This document shows, in pieces, positions 23,073 to 32,081 of a stretch of DNA of 64,000 nucleotides. Every line of letters begins with the position of its first letter. Positions within the stretch are counted from its first letter, which is position 1. Made by a program: the position numbers and the translations under genes. The notes under the pieces are model-generated. The model saw nothing but the letters and a program-made list of their open reading frames with translations. It did not search any database and was not told the DNA's origin. This stretch comes from Sporosarcina ureae (GTDB lineage Bacteria; Bacillota; Bacilli; Bacillales_A; Planococcaceae), in contig NZ_CP015348.1 in the NCBI RefSeq assembly GCF_002109325.1, forward strand, positions 897,001 through 961,000. Reading direction: 5' to 3'.

Positions 23073-25658
23073 GTGCAAATTATTACATCACACGTCAATA
23101 CTGACTTTGACGCGCTCGCTTCAATGATTGCGGCGAAAAAGCTGTATCCGGATGCACAGTTGATCATTTCCGATAAGCTGGAAGGTCGCGTACAACGTTT
23201 CTTGAATATTTACCGAGATGTCTTCGACTTCGTGCCAAGCGCTCGTATTGATTGGAATCAAGTAACAGAAATGATTATCGTGGACGTCGCTTCACTTTCT
23301 AGAATCGGTAGACTCCCCGATGATTTCGACGTCTCAAAACGCAAAGTCATTATTTATGACCACCATCAAAAAGGCGAAAAGGACCTAGCATACGATGAAG
23401 GGACTGTGGAACTTACAGGGGCTGCTGTGACATTGCTTCTTGAGGAAATCCAGAGAAAGAACGTATCGATCACAAGTTTTGAAGCTTCCTTATTCGGTCT
23501 CGGCTTGTATACAGACACAGGAAACTTTACATACGCGAATACAACGGTCCGTGACATGAAAGCTGCTGCTTATTTACTCGAACAAGGAATGAGCCTTGAG
23601 ATGGTTGGCAGTTTCGCGGAGGAATCATTAACTTCAGACCAGCAAGATTTGTTGGATCAATTGCTTACACATACAGAAATTCATGAAGTCGATGGTCTTG
23701 AAATTGCAGTCAGTACGCATGAGTTGGATAGCTTCTTGAACGGTTTGGCATTGATTACCACCAAAGTACTGGGTGTGAAAGGAACGGATGCGGTCATTAC
23801 TGTCGTCAAAATGAAAAATACGGTATGCGTCGTAGGGCGTGCAAATTCTGAACGTATTACACTGCAACCTATCCTGAAAAAACTAGGCGGCGGAGGTCAC
23901 AAGCATGCAGGTTCCGCCACTGTGAAAAAAGGAGATAAAGACGCCATTCTTGAGGAAATCAACAATAGTATGAGTACAATGTTGCGCCCTGCGATTACTG
24001 CAAAAGAGTTGATGACGTCGCCTGTCAAAACACTAACGCCTGATACAACGATCGAAGAAGCAGGCCATCGCATGTATCGATACGGGCATTCAGGCTACCC
24101 TGTCGTCGAAAACAATAAATTGGTCGGTTTAATTACGAGACGTGATCTAGATAAAGCAAATCACCACGGACTCGGTCATGCACCGGTGAAGGCATATATG
24201 ACGACTAAAATCTATTCAATCGGACCCGATGCTTCACTTGAAGAAATACAGGAACTCGTCATCAAGCATAATATCGGTCGCTTACCTGTGCTAATTGACG
24301 GAGAAATCGTTGGGATTGTCACACGGTCGAATATTATCGAAGTGCTCTATAGCGATATGACAGCTGACAAGCAAACAGAAAACACGTCCCCTACCACTGA
24401 ACTGATTGAAAAGATGGACAAGCATATGAGTGAAGAAGTTTCGCAATTGCTAAAAGACATCGGTGAAACGGCTAGCCGCATCCATACACCTGCCTACTTA
24501 ATCGGTGGGATTGTACGGGATATTTTACTCGACAAGCCGAATTATGACATCGATATTGTGGCGGAAGGCAATGGAATCGAACTGGCGAAAAGTATGATGG
24601 AAACCCATGGCGGTGAAGTAGTGGAACATGAAAGCTTCGGCACTGCGACGTGGAATACCCCGTCCGGCCTATCCATTGATATGGTATCGTCAAGGCTCGA
24701 ATATTACGAACAGCCAGCTGCTTTACCTGAAGTTGAAATCTCCATTCTCGAAGATGATCTGCAACGACGTGATTTCACGATCAATGCGATGGCAATCCGT
24801 TTGAATACGGAAGCGTTTGGTGAGTTGATCGATCCGTTTGGCGGACAAGAAGACTTGCGCCAAAAGAAAATCAAGATTCTCCATAATATTAGTTTCATTG
24901 AAGACCCGACACGTATTTTCCGTGCGGTACGCTTTGAAGAACGTTTCGGTTTCTCGATGGATGAGCAAACAGAAAAATTGGCACTGGAGTCAATTGATAA
25001 AGTCATCCACTTGTCACCGCAGCGTATTAATGAAGAAATGATTCGTTTATTCACAGAAGGCAGACCACAAGAAGTCATTCGTCGCCTATTTGAATTAAAA
25101 GTTTGGCAACAGTTTGGTGTCAGCGAGAAACAGTTAGGTGCTTCCGTCATGGCCGCTAGTAACTTAGAAAAGCTGTACAACGAACAAGTACGTCAAATCG
25201 CAAATCTAAAAATCGGTGAAAAACCAAGTTGGTTCAATTACTTCTTGTTGCCGTTCTACTGTAATGATAGCTTGTATGCAGCGGAAAAATTCACACTGCG
25301 AAAAAACCGTAGGAAGCTGTTGGAAGAAATCACGGCATTGCAGCGGCATGATCAATGGAATGCAGCAAAACAATCTGGAGACTACCACTTGTTCCTTCAC
25401 GATTTTTCTGACGAAGCAATCCTGTTTATCCTAGTGGCGGATGAAGTAGCGCACCTGGAATCCGTCATTGATTATTTGTACAAACGCAACCAACTTCAAA
25501 ATCTATTGTCGGGTGGCGATTTAATGAAAGCCGGACTCAAGCCTGGACCAGCATTCGCTAAGATCTTGCTCCTTCTGGAAGTAAGTCAGCTAAATGGAGA
25601 TATTGCCTCCAAGGATGATGCGTTGAAGTGGTTAGAGGAGTATTTATGTAAGAATTAA
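23073..25658 (+). CDS. DHH-CBS-tRNA nucleotidyltransferase fusion protein
   Basis: The 861-residue protein starts at GTG with AGGGGGA upstream. Domain order: a DHH phosphoesterase (THVNTDFDALASM, DHHQKGEKD near residue 94), DHHA1 (LKKLGGGGHKHAGSA near 270), two CBS domains (about 305-430), then a class II poly(A)/CCA nucleotidyltransferase head (YLIGGIVRDILLDKPNYDID near 473, RRDFTINAMA near 565) and its RNA-binding part (DPTRIFRAVRFEERFGF). Such fusions are known and usually described as CCA- or A-adding enzymes. The DHH part could hydrolyse oligonucleotides or dinucleotides and the CBS pair could bind adenosine nucleotides. It is monocistronic. Whether it acts on tRNA cannot be read from the sequence. 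Confidence 0.9.
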   Translation: MQIITSHVNTDFDALASMIAAKKLYPDAQLIISDKLEGRVQRFLNIYRDVFDFVPSARIDWNQVTEMIIVDVASLSRIGRLPDDFDVSKRKVIIYDHHQKGEKDLAYDEGTVELTGAAVTLLLEEIQRKNVSITSFEASLFGLGLYTDTGNFTYANTTVRDMKAAAYLLEQGMSLEMVGSFAEESLTSDQQDLLDQLLTHTEIHEVDGLEIAVSTHELDSFLNGLALITTKVLGVKGTDAVITVVKMKNTVCVVGRANSERITLQPILKKLGGGGHKHAGSATVKKGDKDAILEEINNSMSTMLRPAITAKELMTSPVKTLTPDTTIEEAGHRMYRYGHSGYPVVENNKLVGLITRRDLDKANHHGLGHAPVKAYMTTKIYSIGPDASLEEIQELVIKHNIGRLPVLIDGEIVGIVTRSNIIEVLYSDMTADKQTENTSPTTELIEKMDKHMSEEVSQLLKDIGETASRIHTPAYLIGGIVRDILLDKPNYDIDIVAEGNGIELAKSMMETHGGEVVEHESFGTATWNTPSGLSIDMVSSRLEYYEQPAALPEVEISILEDDLQRRDFTINAMAIRLNTEAFGELIDPFGGQEDLRQKKIKILHNISFIEDPTRIFRAVRFEERFGFSMDEQTEKLALESIDKVIHLSPQRINEEMIRLFTEGRPQEVIRRLFELKVWQQFGVSEKQLGASVMAASNLEKLYNEQVRQIANLKIGEKPSWFNYFLLPFYCNDSLYAAEKFTLRKNRRKLLEEITALQRHDQWNAAKQSGDYHLFLHDFSDEAILFILVADEVAHLESVIDYLYKRNQLQNLLSGGDLMKAGLKPGPAFAKILLLLEVSQLNGDIASKDDALKWLEEYLCKN

Positions 25659-25661
25659 TCA

Positions 25662-25706
25662 AAGACACCCGAAACTTCAACTGAAGTTTCGGGTGTCTTG
25701 TTTTCT
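25662..25706. terminator. Terminator after the DHH-CBS-nucleotidyltransferase gene
   Basis: A perfect 18-bp stem (aagacacccgaaacttca and its complement, 2-base loop) ends in a T-rich tract. Confidence 0.9.
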
Positions 25707-25732
25707 CTATTAAATATCTAAATATAGATTAT

Positions 25733-27130
25733 TCAATCTTTTTTACTCTTACATATTTCCAGAAACAAGACTATACATGTCGCTAAAATCGCAGACAATT
25801 TAGTAGTTTCTCTGTCTAGACTTACTCTCGCACTTATTTTAAGTGGTACCTCTTCGACTTGGCACTCTTTATCTTCTCGTTCCATTATGTCCTTTTCACC
25901 TTGTGTATTCGTTTCCTCAACTATATTTTTACTCTTGATAAATTTATCGTAAATAAGGTTGATCACTATACTAAAGAAAAGTAATTGTAATAAAAAACCA
26001 ATAAACATTTCTAACACAACTATAAAGCGTATATTTCCATTAGGAATTACATCACCATACGATCCACCAAAGAAAGTAGTGCCACTTAAATATAGATAAT
26101 CACCTAAATCATTCAGATGATCTGTCCCGCCATTTACGGAAATATGATCTCCTATAACTTCTTTGTCGTCAGTGTATATTTTTCCCGAAAAGAAATCCTC
26201 TTGAGTTATATGAACTATTCGTGGATTATCAAATACAGCATACACAAATGTAAAATAAGAAATAACTACTAGGACTGACCCGACAATGAGGGCACTTAAC
26301 TTCTTGATATTCAATATTTCTATGTGTTTCAATATGAATTTAGATAGAATGTAAAAAATAACTAGTATGATAATTAAACAGATTCCTAAATATATCATAG
26401 CAGCCATTTTATATTGAATCGCTACTATGATCACTGGAAAAGGAATAAACAATAAGGAAATGAATCCATAGAACAATCCTGACCAACTCGGAATATTTGA
26501 TAACTGTTTTATAGTGAATAGCAAGTACATCAAGTTAACTATACTAATTACCGCTAATACTTTATATATTCCTTTCCCCATAATAACTTCCGAATTGCTT
26601 ATCGACTTGCTTTGATAACGGATGCCCCAAATCCCTGATTGATTATCTTTAGCCATCTTTTCCGCATGTAAAAAACGCATTTTATAGTCTGGTTTAATTA
26701 GGTCGTCCATATTAGCTAAACCTTCCGCAACAATTAACTCATTTATAGTTAGATCATCATCAGCTGAAAAAGATATGAGATAGTCGTCCTGTTCAACTTC
26801 CTTCAAGTAAATAGTTTTGTTTAATAGAATCTTTTCAATTTCATTTACAGCATCTTGCTGATCAAAAGTAACTATATCCTCCACAAACAGTACTGCGTCT
26901 TTTATTTTTTTAGATTCTATTTTTAGTGGAGCCTCTTCAAAATTCCCTTTAAACTCTTCGTACTCTTCGAACATACTAGTTGAGATGCCATAAAGATGAA
27001 TTCGATTCGTGTCATTGACTTCTATAGTATAAGGATCGATAATCTTCGTCACAGTATTCTCTTCAGCGGATGACACATCGGGAAATAAAATGATAAATAA
27101 TACGACTACACATAGCTTGAATATCTTCAC
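25733..27130 (-). CDS. Membrane protein: nuclease-fold-like extracytoplasmic domain fused to K+-channel-like pore
   Basis: The 465-residue protein starts at GTG after GAGGAGTG. Signal peptide at residues 1-22; residues 25-170 resemble a thermonuclease (SNase/OB) fold: VTKIIDPYTIEVNDTNRIHL, INELIVAEGLANM, FLHAEKMAKDNQSGIWG. The Arg/Glu catalytic set of active SNases is not visible. Four membrane segments follow (about 190-207, 217-239, 245-268, 279-300), then a pore-loop region with TTFFGGSYGDVIP at 351-363 and a last helix (368-395), resembling the two-transmembrane K+ channel module whose filter is TxGYGD. A charged tail and a further hydrophobic stretch close it. It is monocistronic. Function is inferred from two weak domain matches. 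Confidence 0.65.
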   Translation of the reverse strand: MKIFKLCVVVLFIILFPDVSSAEENTVTKIIDPYTIEVNDTNRIHLYGISTSMFEEYEEFKGNFEEAPLKIESKKIKDAVLFVEDIVTFDQQDAVNEIEKILLNKTIYLKEVEQDDYLISFSADDDLTINELIVAEGLANMDDLIKPDYKMRFLHAEKMAKDNQSGIWGIRYQSKSISNSEVIMGKGIYKVLAVISIVNLMYLLFTIKQLSNIPSWSGLFYGFISLLFIPFPVIIVAIQYKMAAMIYLGICLIIILVIFYILSKFILKHIEILNIKKLSALIVGSVLVVISYFTFVYAVFDNPRIVHITQEDFFSGKIYTDDKEVIGDHISVNGGTDHLNDLGDYLYLSGTTFFGGSYGDVIPNGNIRFIVVLEMFIGFLLQLLFFSIVINLIYDKFIKSKNIVEETNTQGEKDIMEREDKECQVEEVPLKISARVSLDRETTKLSAILATCIVLFLEICKSKKD

Positions 27131-27208
27131 TTATACACTCCTCATGTTTTTTTATACGGAGAGGCTTACAGTTTGATTTTTATGTACAGATATCTTTTAC
27201 AAATTACA

Positions 27209-27242
27209 AACACCCCAAACTCTACCTGAAATTTGGGGTGTT
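27209..27242 (-). terminator. Hairpin after the pentapeptide-repeat gene
   Basis: A perfect 11-bp stem (aacaccccaaa / tttggggtgtt) with a 12-base loop; the downstream T-tract is weak. Confidence 0.7.
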
Positions 27243-27294
27243 GAACTTATTACAACCATCATTTATAAAATTCTATCAAAGTTAAACAAGAATC

Positions 27295-28629
27295 CTATTT
27301 CGAATCCGCCCTAAACCCCGATTTATCATAGCCATATTTATCATAACCATTTCTATCGTAGCCTAACTTATTAAAGCCTCTTCGGTCATAGCGCTCTTCA
27401 TCATAGCCCGACTTATCGTATCCTTCATCATCGCGATCCGTCCCGTTTCGGTGAATCCCTTGAGGAGTAAAGCCGTTGCAATCGAATCCTTTAGTATCAT
27501 ATTTCGTACCGTTCGCATGTTTGCCATCCCGATTGAAACCGTGTGGATCGTAGCCGAAACGATTATAGCCGTCTTTATTGAAGCCATTCTTATCATATCC
27601 TTGCAGATTAAAGCCTTTCTTGTCATAGCCTTGTCGGTTTCGGCCGTTCTTGCCAAAGCCTTCTCGGTCGACACCTGCTTTATTGAAGCCATCGCGATTA
27701 TAACCTTCGCGGTCGATGCCATGCTTATTGAAACCATTTACATCATAGCCTTCACTATCGTAGCCGAGCGAATTAAAGCCGGATGCATTGTACCCTGCTT
27801 TGTCAAAACCATCTCGATTGTACCCGTGCTGATCATAACCCGCTTCATCATACGTTTTTTCGCTGATATGGCCACCATCCCGTGTAAAACCTTCACGGTT
27901 GTATCCTCTTCTATTAAAACCTTGTTCATCAAAGCCTTCTTGGTCATACCCTTGTTCGTCAAATGAACTGTTATTTTTATGGACACCTTGGAAATCAAAA
28001 CCGCTGCCATCATACATCGTGCCATTCATATGCTTGCGATCGCGATTGAAGCCTCTTTTATCGTAACCAAATTTATTATAGCCTTGACGATTGAAGCCGT
28101 TCTTATCGTAACCCAAGTTATTAAACCCGTCTGTCCGATAACCTTGTGCACTGACACCGTATTTATTGAAGCCATATTTATCATAGCCTTGTTTATTGAA
28201 TCCTGCCCGATTGAAGCCGTTGACATCATAACCTTCTTTGTTATAGCCATTTTTGTGATAGCCTTGGCGATTGAAGCCATCCGCTTTATAGCCGTCTTTG
28301 TCATAGCCTTGCACGTTATAACCGTTCTTATTATAACCGTTTGCATCATAGCCGTAGCGATCATAACCCGTCCGATCAAAGCCTGCTTTATTAAAGCCCG
28401 TTGCCTTAAAGCCTTCTTTATCATAGCCTTGATTGTCATAGCCGTTTTTATCGAAGCCCTGTGCATCAAAACCATATTTATCAAAACCACTAGCATTATA
28501 TCCATGTTCATTAAACCCATGACGATCATAACCAAACTTATTGAACCCTTGTCTATCGAAGCCCTCACTGTTATAAATCGTTCTATCTGGTTCAATGTTT
28601 TTATTGTTTAACGGATCCCCATAATTCAT
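27295..28629 (-). CDS. Pentapeptide G(Y/F)(D/N)xx repeat protein
   Basis: From the ATG at 28629 the protein has 444 residues. Almost all of it is a five-residue repeat, G-[YF]-[DN]-x-x, about 80 copies, usually as GYDKNGFN-like pairs. Three islands break the pattern about 205, 262 and 383 residues from the longer start, each with a K-H/NGT-type stretch (RKHMNGTMYD, GGHISEKTYD, GKHANGTKYD). There is a single Cys and no signal peptide or membrane segment. Lys/Arg and Asp/Glu balance. GGGGGT precedes 28629; an ATG at 28644 has no ribosome site. I do not recognise a named family; surface, coat or condensate-forming roles are all speculative. Confidence 0.75.
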   Translation of the reverse strand: MNYGDPLNNKNIEPDRTIYNSEGFDRQGFNKFGYDRHGFNEHGYNASGFDKYGFDAQGFDKNGYDNQGYDKEGFKATGFNKAGFDRTGYDRYGYDANGYNKNGYNVQGYDKDGYKADGFNRQGYHKNGYNKEGYDVNGFNRAGFNKQGYDKYGFNKYGVSAQGYRTDGFNNLGYDKNGFNRQGYNKFGYDKRGFNRDRKHMNGTMYDGSGFDFQGVHKNNSSFDEQGYDQEGFDEQGFNRRGYNREGFTRDGGHISEKTYDEAGYDQHGYNRDGFDKAGYNASGFNSLGYDSEGYDVNGFNKHGIDREGYNRDGFNKAGVDREGFGKNGRNRQGYDKKGFNLQGYDKNGFNKDGYNRFGYDPHGFNRDGKHANGTKYDTKGFDCNGFTPQGIHRNGTDRDDEGYDKSGYDEERYDRRGFNKLGYDRNGYDKYGYDKSGFRADSK

Positions 28630-29022
28630 GTCGTACCCCCGCATAATTTGTTTTCGAATTCCAACTCTCTATGCATCATACTACAAAAAGGGAGTAAACT
28701 CATCAAGTTTCGCAGTATGACGATACGTAGGAAGTGAATGAATATGGGCAGGAGCACAAAAACCTACCAGATTATTTTTCTGATAGGTTGAATAAACATA
28801 TATTTTAAGCTGTAATCTGTACATTTCTTTTCATTTCGATACTTAGTCGAATCAATGCTTCTCGATCTACCATGCGCACGTCATGCAGGTGTATACGTCA
28901 CTGCCTACCTGAAACTTGAAAACGGCGTACCGGCAGACACAATAATAAATCCAACCACTTGATCTAGTAATTTTTGCTCTTTCTTCGTTCGATTATTCAT
29001 AGTGAGTCGCTCACCCTTCATT
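28630..29022. other. Intergenic region with a terminator and broken short frames
   Basis: Apart from the terminator at 28756, a minus-strand frame runs from ATG at 29000 to a stop at 28905 (31 residues, including LLDQVVGFIIVSAGTPFSSF). A second minus frame ending at 28805 reads MVDREALIRLSIEMKR. Together they may be remains of a frameshifted small gene; neither has a convincing ribosome site. Confidence 0.3.
28756..28789 (-). terminator. Terminator downstream of the SH3 protein gene region
   Basis: The imperfect stem aacctaccaga / tctgataggtt has a T-run on the minus strand, 230 bases after the SH3 protein's stop. Confidence 0.65.
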
Positions 29023-29988
29023 TTAAGGAATACTGTTATTCATCGTATTGTACGAAATCCATCCCACGTAAGAACCTTCATTTGTGTAGGCTCTCACTTT
29101 ACACCACGTTCTACTAGCACTCTCTACGTGCGTCTCCAAAATATATACTTCAGTTCCTTTATACAATACTATTCCCACATTCCCACCTAAAGTAGGCGCA
29201 TCTCTTAGATTGGCGATTTTACTCGTTGTATAAAGAGTTTTATTCACCAAATTAGCACCCGTTATTCTCGCTTGTTCTAATTCCCACTTACCTGTTTCCT
29301 TACTTTTAGCACTTGCTATGGCTATGGCTTCTTGTTTTCTCTTTTCATCTTCAATCGCTTTTGCCTGTTTTTCTTCTTCGCTCTTCGCTTGTGCAATCTT
29401 TTGATCTTCTTCTGCTTTAGCTACGGCGTTTTTCTTAGTAACATCTTTTTCTATAGCTAGTAAAGTGTCCTTTAAATTGCTGATTCTTGCAGAGCCTGGA
29501 GCTGCTTTCAGATACGCATTCACGATGTCATGAGCTTCATCGAATTCTTGATCCCCTATCAATTCTTCAATTTCGGCAGCAGTCACATCTTCAATGTCTT
29601 GTAATTCAGTTGTTGCTTTTTCATATAATTTGGTATCGTTCTCAGGCACTTTTGAAAAATACTTCAGCGCTTTGTATCGATCATTATGATCTAGTGACTC
29701 CATGCCTCGCTCATAATTTTCATTTGCTTCCATTAATTCAATCGCATTTTCACGCTTTGCCATTACATCGTCCGAGTATTTCTTCGTTAGCATCGTGTCA
29801 TAGATTGCGATGCCATTTTCATACTTTCCTATCGCAACCAATGAATCTGCTTGCTTGATCGTTTTATTGTCTTTAATGACAGTGAATAAAAATACACTTA
29901 CCGCAATGACTGCCACGGATAATATAGTTAAAATGATTTTATTTTTATTGCTTTTAGCGTTTGTGGAACTAGTACTCCTCTTTTCCAT
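29023..29988 (-). CDS. Membrane-anchored coiled-coil protein with C-terminal SH3 domain
   Basis: From the ATG at 29988 the protein has 321 residues: a basic N-terminus, one membrane segment (about 18-38), a helical TPR-like stretch (45-180), a charged coiled coil rich in Glu, Lys and Ala (185-235), and an SH3b domain at the end (SKIANLRDAPTLGGNVGIVL, GTEVYILETHVESASRTWCK, YVGWIS). SH3b domains usually bind peptidoglycan, so it probably spans membrane to wall. TTG at 29997 is also possible; AAGGGG fits the ATG better. No functional neighbour is obvious. Confidence 0.8.
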   Translation of the reverse strand: MEKRSTSSTNAKSNKNKIILTILSVAVIAVSVFLFTVIKDNKTIKQADSLVAIGKYENGIAIYDTMLTKKYSDDVMAKRENAIELMEANENYERGMESLDHNDRYKALKYFSKVPENDTKLYEKATTELQDIEDVTAAEIEELIGDQEFDEAHDIVNAYLKAAPGSARISNLKDTLLAIEKDVTKKNAVAKAEEDQKIAQAKSEEEKQAKAIEDEKRKQEAIAIASAKSKETGKWELEQARITGANLVNKTLYTTSKIANLRDAPTLGGNVGIVLYKGTEVYILETHVESASRTWCKVRAYTNEGSYVGWISYNTMNNSIP

Positions 29989-30350
29989 TCTTCCCAACCC
30001 CTTCCGATTGACTATATGTACGTGTAAACTGTGTGAATGGATAATGTGTGGCGACTGATTTCATTGGACATCTTTCATTGCCCCCACAATAGTAATCAAT
30101 TTCTAGTAGAATTTAGCATTTTATGAATCTATCATACTATGGAATAACGCAAACTGTACATAGAATTCTCTAATTATTTGAAGTGCGAAACAGAATATAC
30201 ACAATGCTTCAACACACGAGCATACGAGTAAATAATGAAATATAGTCAACCTACTTCTAAGCTGCATTGAATTTGTCTTTTCACACACAAAAGCCCACCA
30301 GTTTAAACTGATAGGCTTTTGACATCATCATCTTTTCCTATATATCACCG
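29989..30350. other. Intergenic region with terminator
   Basis: The only clear signal is the terminator at 30288. The rest is AT-rich and presumably holds the promoter of the SH3 protein gene; I see no supported gene. Confidence 0.4.
30288..30321 (-). terminator. Terminator of the deaminase/NnrD operon
   Basis: The stem aaaagcc / ggctttt encloses a nested cagtttaaactg palindrome and is followed by a T-rich stretch on the minus strand. Confidence 0.75.
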
Positions 30351-30827
30351 TTACTTCGCGTGATACTGGCGATGCAGCTCATGAACTTGCTCTGCTAGTT
30401 CTGGAACAGGCCCTTCCACTTCCGCGTTCAAAATGACACCCTCGATCGGAATCGATTGAATGCTTTGGGATTCGACCCCCAGTTCTTTCTTCCACTCTGA
30501 TAACTGTTTGGATGAACTCGCATACACGATTTTCCCTAGACCGACTAATCCATGAGCAGCCGAGCACATCGGACAATGCTCTCCGGAAGTATAGACGACT
30601 GCGTTTTTCTTTTCTTCAGCTGTCATATTTTCGCCAGCCCAACGTGCCAAAGCAAATTCAGGATGTTGCGTCGCGTCACCGTTTCCTACCCGATTACGAT
30701 CCTCAGCCAACACCTTGCCTTCAGCTGAAACAAGTACCGAACCAAACGGCTGATCACCGTGGTCTACTGCTTCTTTCGCCAACTCCACACATCTTTGTAA
30801 ATGCCGTAAATCCGTTTCATTGATCAT
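30351..30827 (-). CDS. Nucleoside/nucleobase deaminase (CDA superfamily)
   Basis: From the ATG at 30827 the protein has 158 residues, with AAGGAGG upstream. Zinc motifs of the cytidine-deaminase fold are present: H-P-E at residues 55-57 (HPEFALARWA) and GEHCPMCSAAHG with Cys85 and Cys88; DQPFGSVLV lies near 25. Relatives include guanine deaminase and nucleoside deaminases; HPE rather than HAE argues against a typical tRNA TadA. It follows the NAD(P)HX dehydratase gene by 24 bases, so it is probably co-transcribed. The substrate is not certain. Confidence 0.87.
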   Translation of the reverse strand: MINETDLRHLQRCVELAKEAVDHGDQPFGSVLVSAEGKVLAEDRNRVGNGDATQHPEFALARWAGENMTAEEKKNAVVYTSGEHCPMCSAAHGLVGLGKIVYASSSKQLSEWKKELGVESQSIQSIPIEGVILNAEVEGPVPELAEQVHELHRQYHAK

Positions 30828-30851
30828 AATAAAATCCTCCTTATTCACTTA

Positions 30852-32081
30852 CTAGTTTGTTGTCCAATCATGTAATAACTTTCTGCTACCTTCAATAATA
30901 TCAGGTGCAGTCACGCCATATTCCGAATGAAGAGCCGACTGATTTTCACCAGCTGACGCATGCAAGTAAGTTGCCGCAATCAACGCTTGTTTTGGTTTAG
31001 CTCCTTGAGCAAGGAATGAGGCGATCAAACCCGTCAGCACATCCCCCGATCCGCCTTTGCCAAGCGCGCTACTACCTAAGGGGTTAATATACACTTCCCC
31101 TTCAGGTGTCGTGATAACCGTACGATGCCCTTTCAACACTAAATACAGCCGATGCTCCAACGCAAATTGTTTCGCTATATCCAATCGATTCGCTTCCACG
31201 TCCTGTACGGTCGTATTCAGCAAAGCACCCATTTCACCAGGATGCGGTGTAAACACTACAGGGCCATCATATACACTAATTATGTCCAGCAGATCGCGTG
31301 ATAAATACAACCCATCCGCATCGACTACAACCGCTTGTCCGTCCAATGAATGCCATAGACTTTTCATCCACTCTTCACCGCCTGCAAATCGACTCAACCC
31401 AGGTCCGACCGCCACTACGTCATACGAATTGAATGATTCTTGCTCACATGAAGTTACAGCGAGATGACCATCCGTTTCTGCCATTGGCCAAAACAGTGCT
31501 TCGGGTAACTGCGTAGCCGCCATCGGATAGATCCCTTCTGGAACACCGAGCGTCACAAGCCCCGCACCCGAATGCAATGCAGCTTTAGCAGTGAAGATTG
31601 GTGCACCTACATATGACTTCGAACCGCCCAGAACGAGCACATGACCGAATGTTCCTTTATGTCCATGTTTTGGTCGTTTCGGCAACGCATGGATGGCATT
31701 GTTTTCCGTAATCACTTGTGGCAGTTCCAGTGTAAGCTCGTCAGCTATAGAAGATGGGACTGAAATATCAACTACTTTCCATTCGCCGATATGCTCTGGT
31801 CCTTGCTGCAGGAAGAATCCAACCTTCGGGGCAACGAACGTAATCGTATAATCCGCTCGTATAGCTATATCTGCCACTTCTCCAGTATCGCTATTTACCC
31901 CGGATGGAATATCTACCGAGACGACTCTACTCCTTGATGAATTGATTAGCTCTATAACTGAGCGAACAGGCTCACGTAGTTTGCCCGTACATCCTGTTCC
32001 TAACAACGCATCCACAATGATGACGTTTTCACTTAACAATAGCTTTATATCCGGAATAAGTTCTTCTATAAAAGGCACCAT
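30852..32081 (-). CDS. nnrD: ADP-dependent NAD(P)HX dehydratase with C-terminal part of the epimerase domain
   Basis: This frame encodes 409 residues. Residues 1-125 continue a YjeF_N epimerase domain (IVDALLGTGCTG, VVSVDIPSGVNSDTG), and residues 130-409 are the carbohydrate kinase-like dehydratase (GTFGHVLVLGGSKSYVGAP, HPGEMGALL, ALGKGGSGDVLTGLIASF). The enzyme repairs hydrated NAD(P)H using ADP. The ATG at 32081 directly abuts a TAA at 32082 in the same frame as the upstream epimerase piece, so the ancestral gene was one bifunctional frame. No ribosome site precedes this ATG; translation would depend on reinitiation or readthrough. Confidence 0.85.
   Translation of the reverse strand: MVPFIEELIPDIKLLLSENVIIVDALLGTGCTGKLREPVRSVIELINSSRSRVVSVDIPSGVNSDTGEVADIAIRADYTITFVAPKVGFFLQQGPEHIGEWKVVDISVPSSIADELTLELPQVITENNAIHALPKRPKHGHKGTFGHVLVLGGSKSYVGAPIFTAKAALHSGAGLVTLGVPEGIYPMAATQLPEALFWPMAETDGHLAVTSCEQESFNSYDVVAVGPGLSRFAGGEEWMKSLWHSLDGQAVVVDADGLYLSRDLLDIISVYDGPVVFTPHPGEMGALLNTTVQDVEANRLDIAKQFALEHRLYLVLKGHRTVITTPEGEVYINPLGSSALGKGGSGDVLTGLIASFLAQGAKPKQALIAATYLHASAGENQSALHSEYGVTAPDIIEGSRKLLHDWTTN

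Noticed and set aside
27451-28611. Long open frames on the opposite strand and in other phases of the pentapeptide-repeat gene
   Set aside because: They arise because the 15-base repeat period avoids stops in several frames; the resulting peptides (repetitive Ile/Ala/Met-rich) lack ribosome sites and conserved features.
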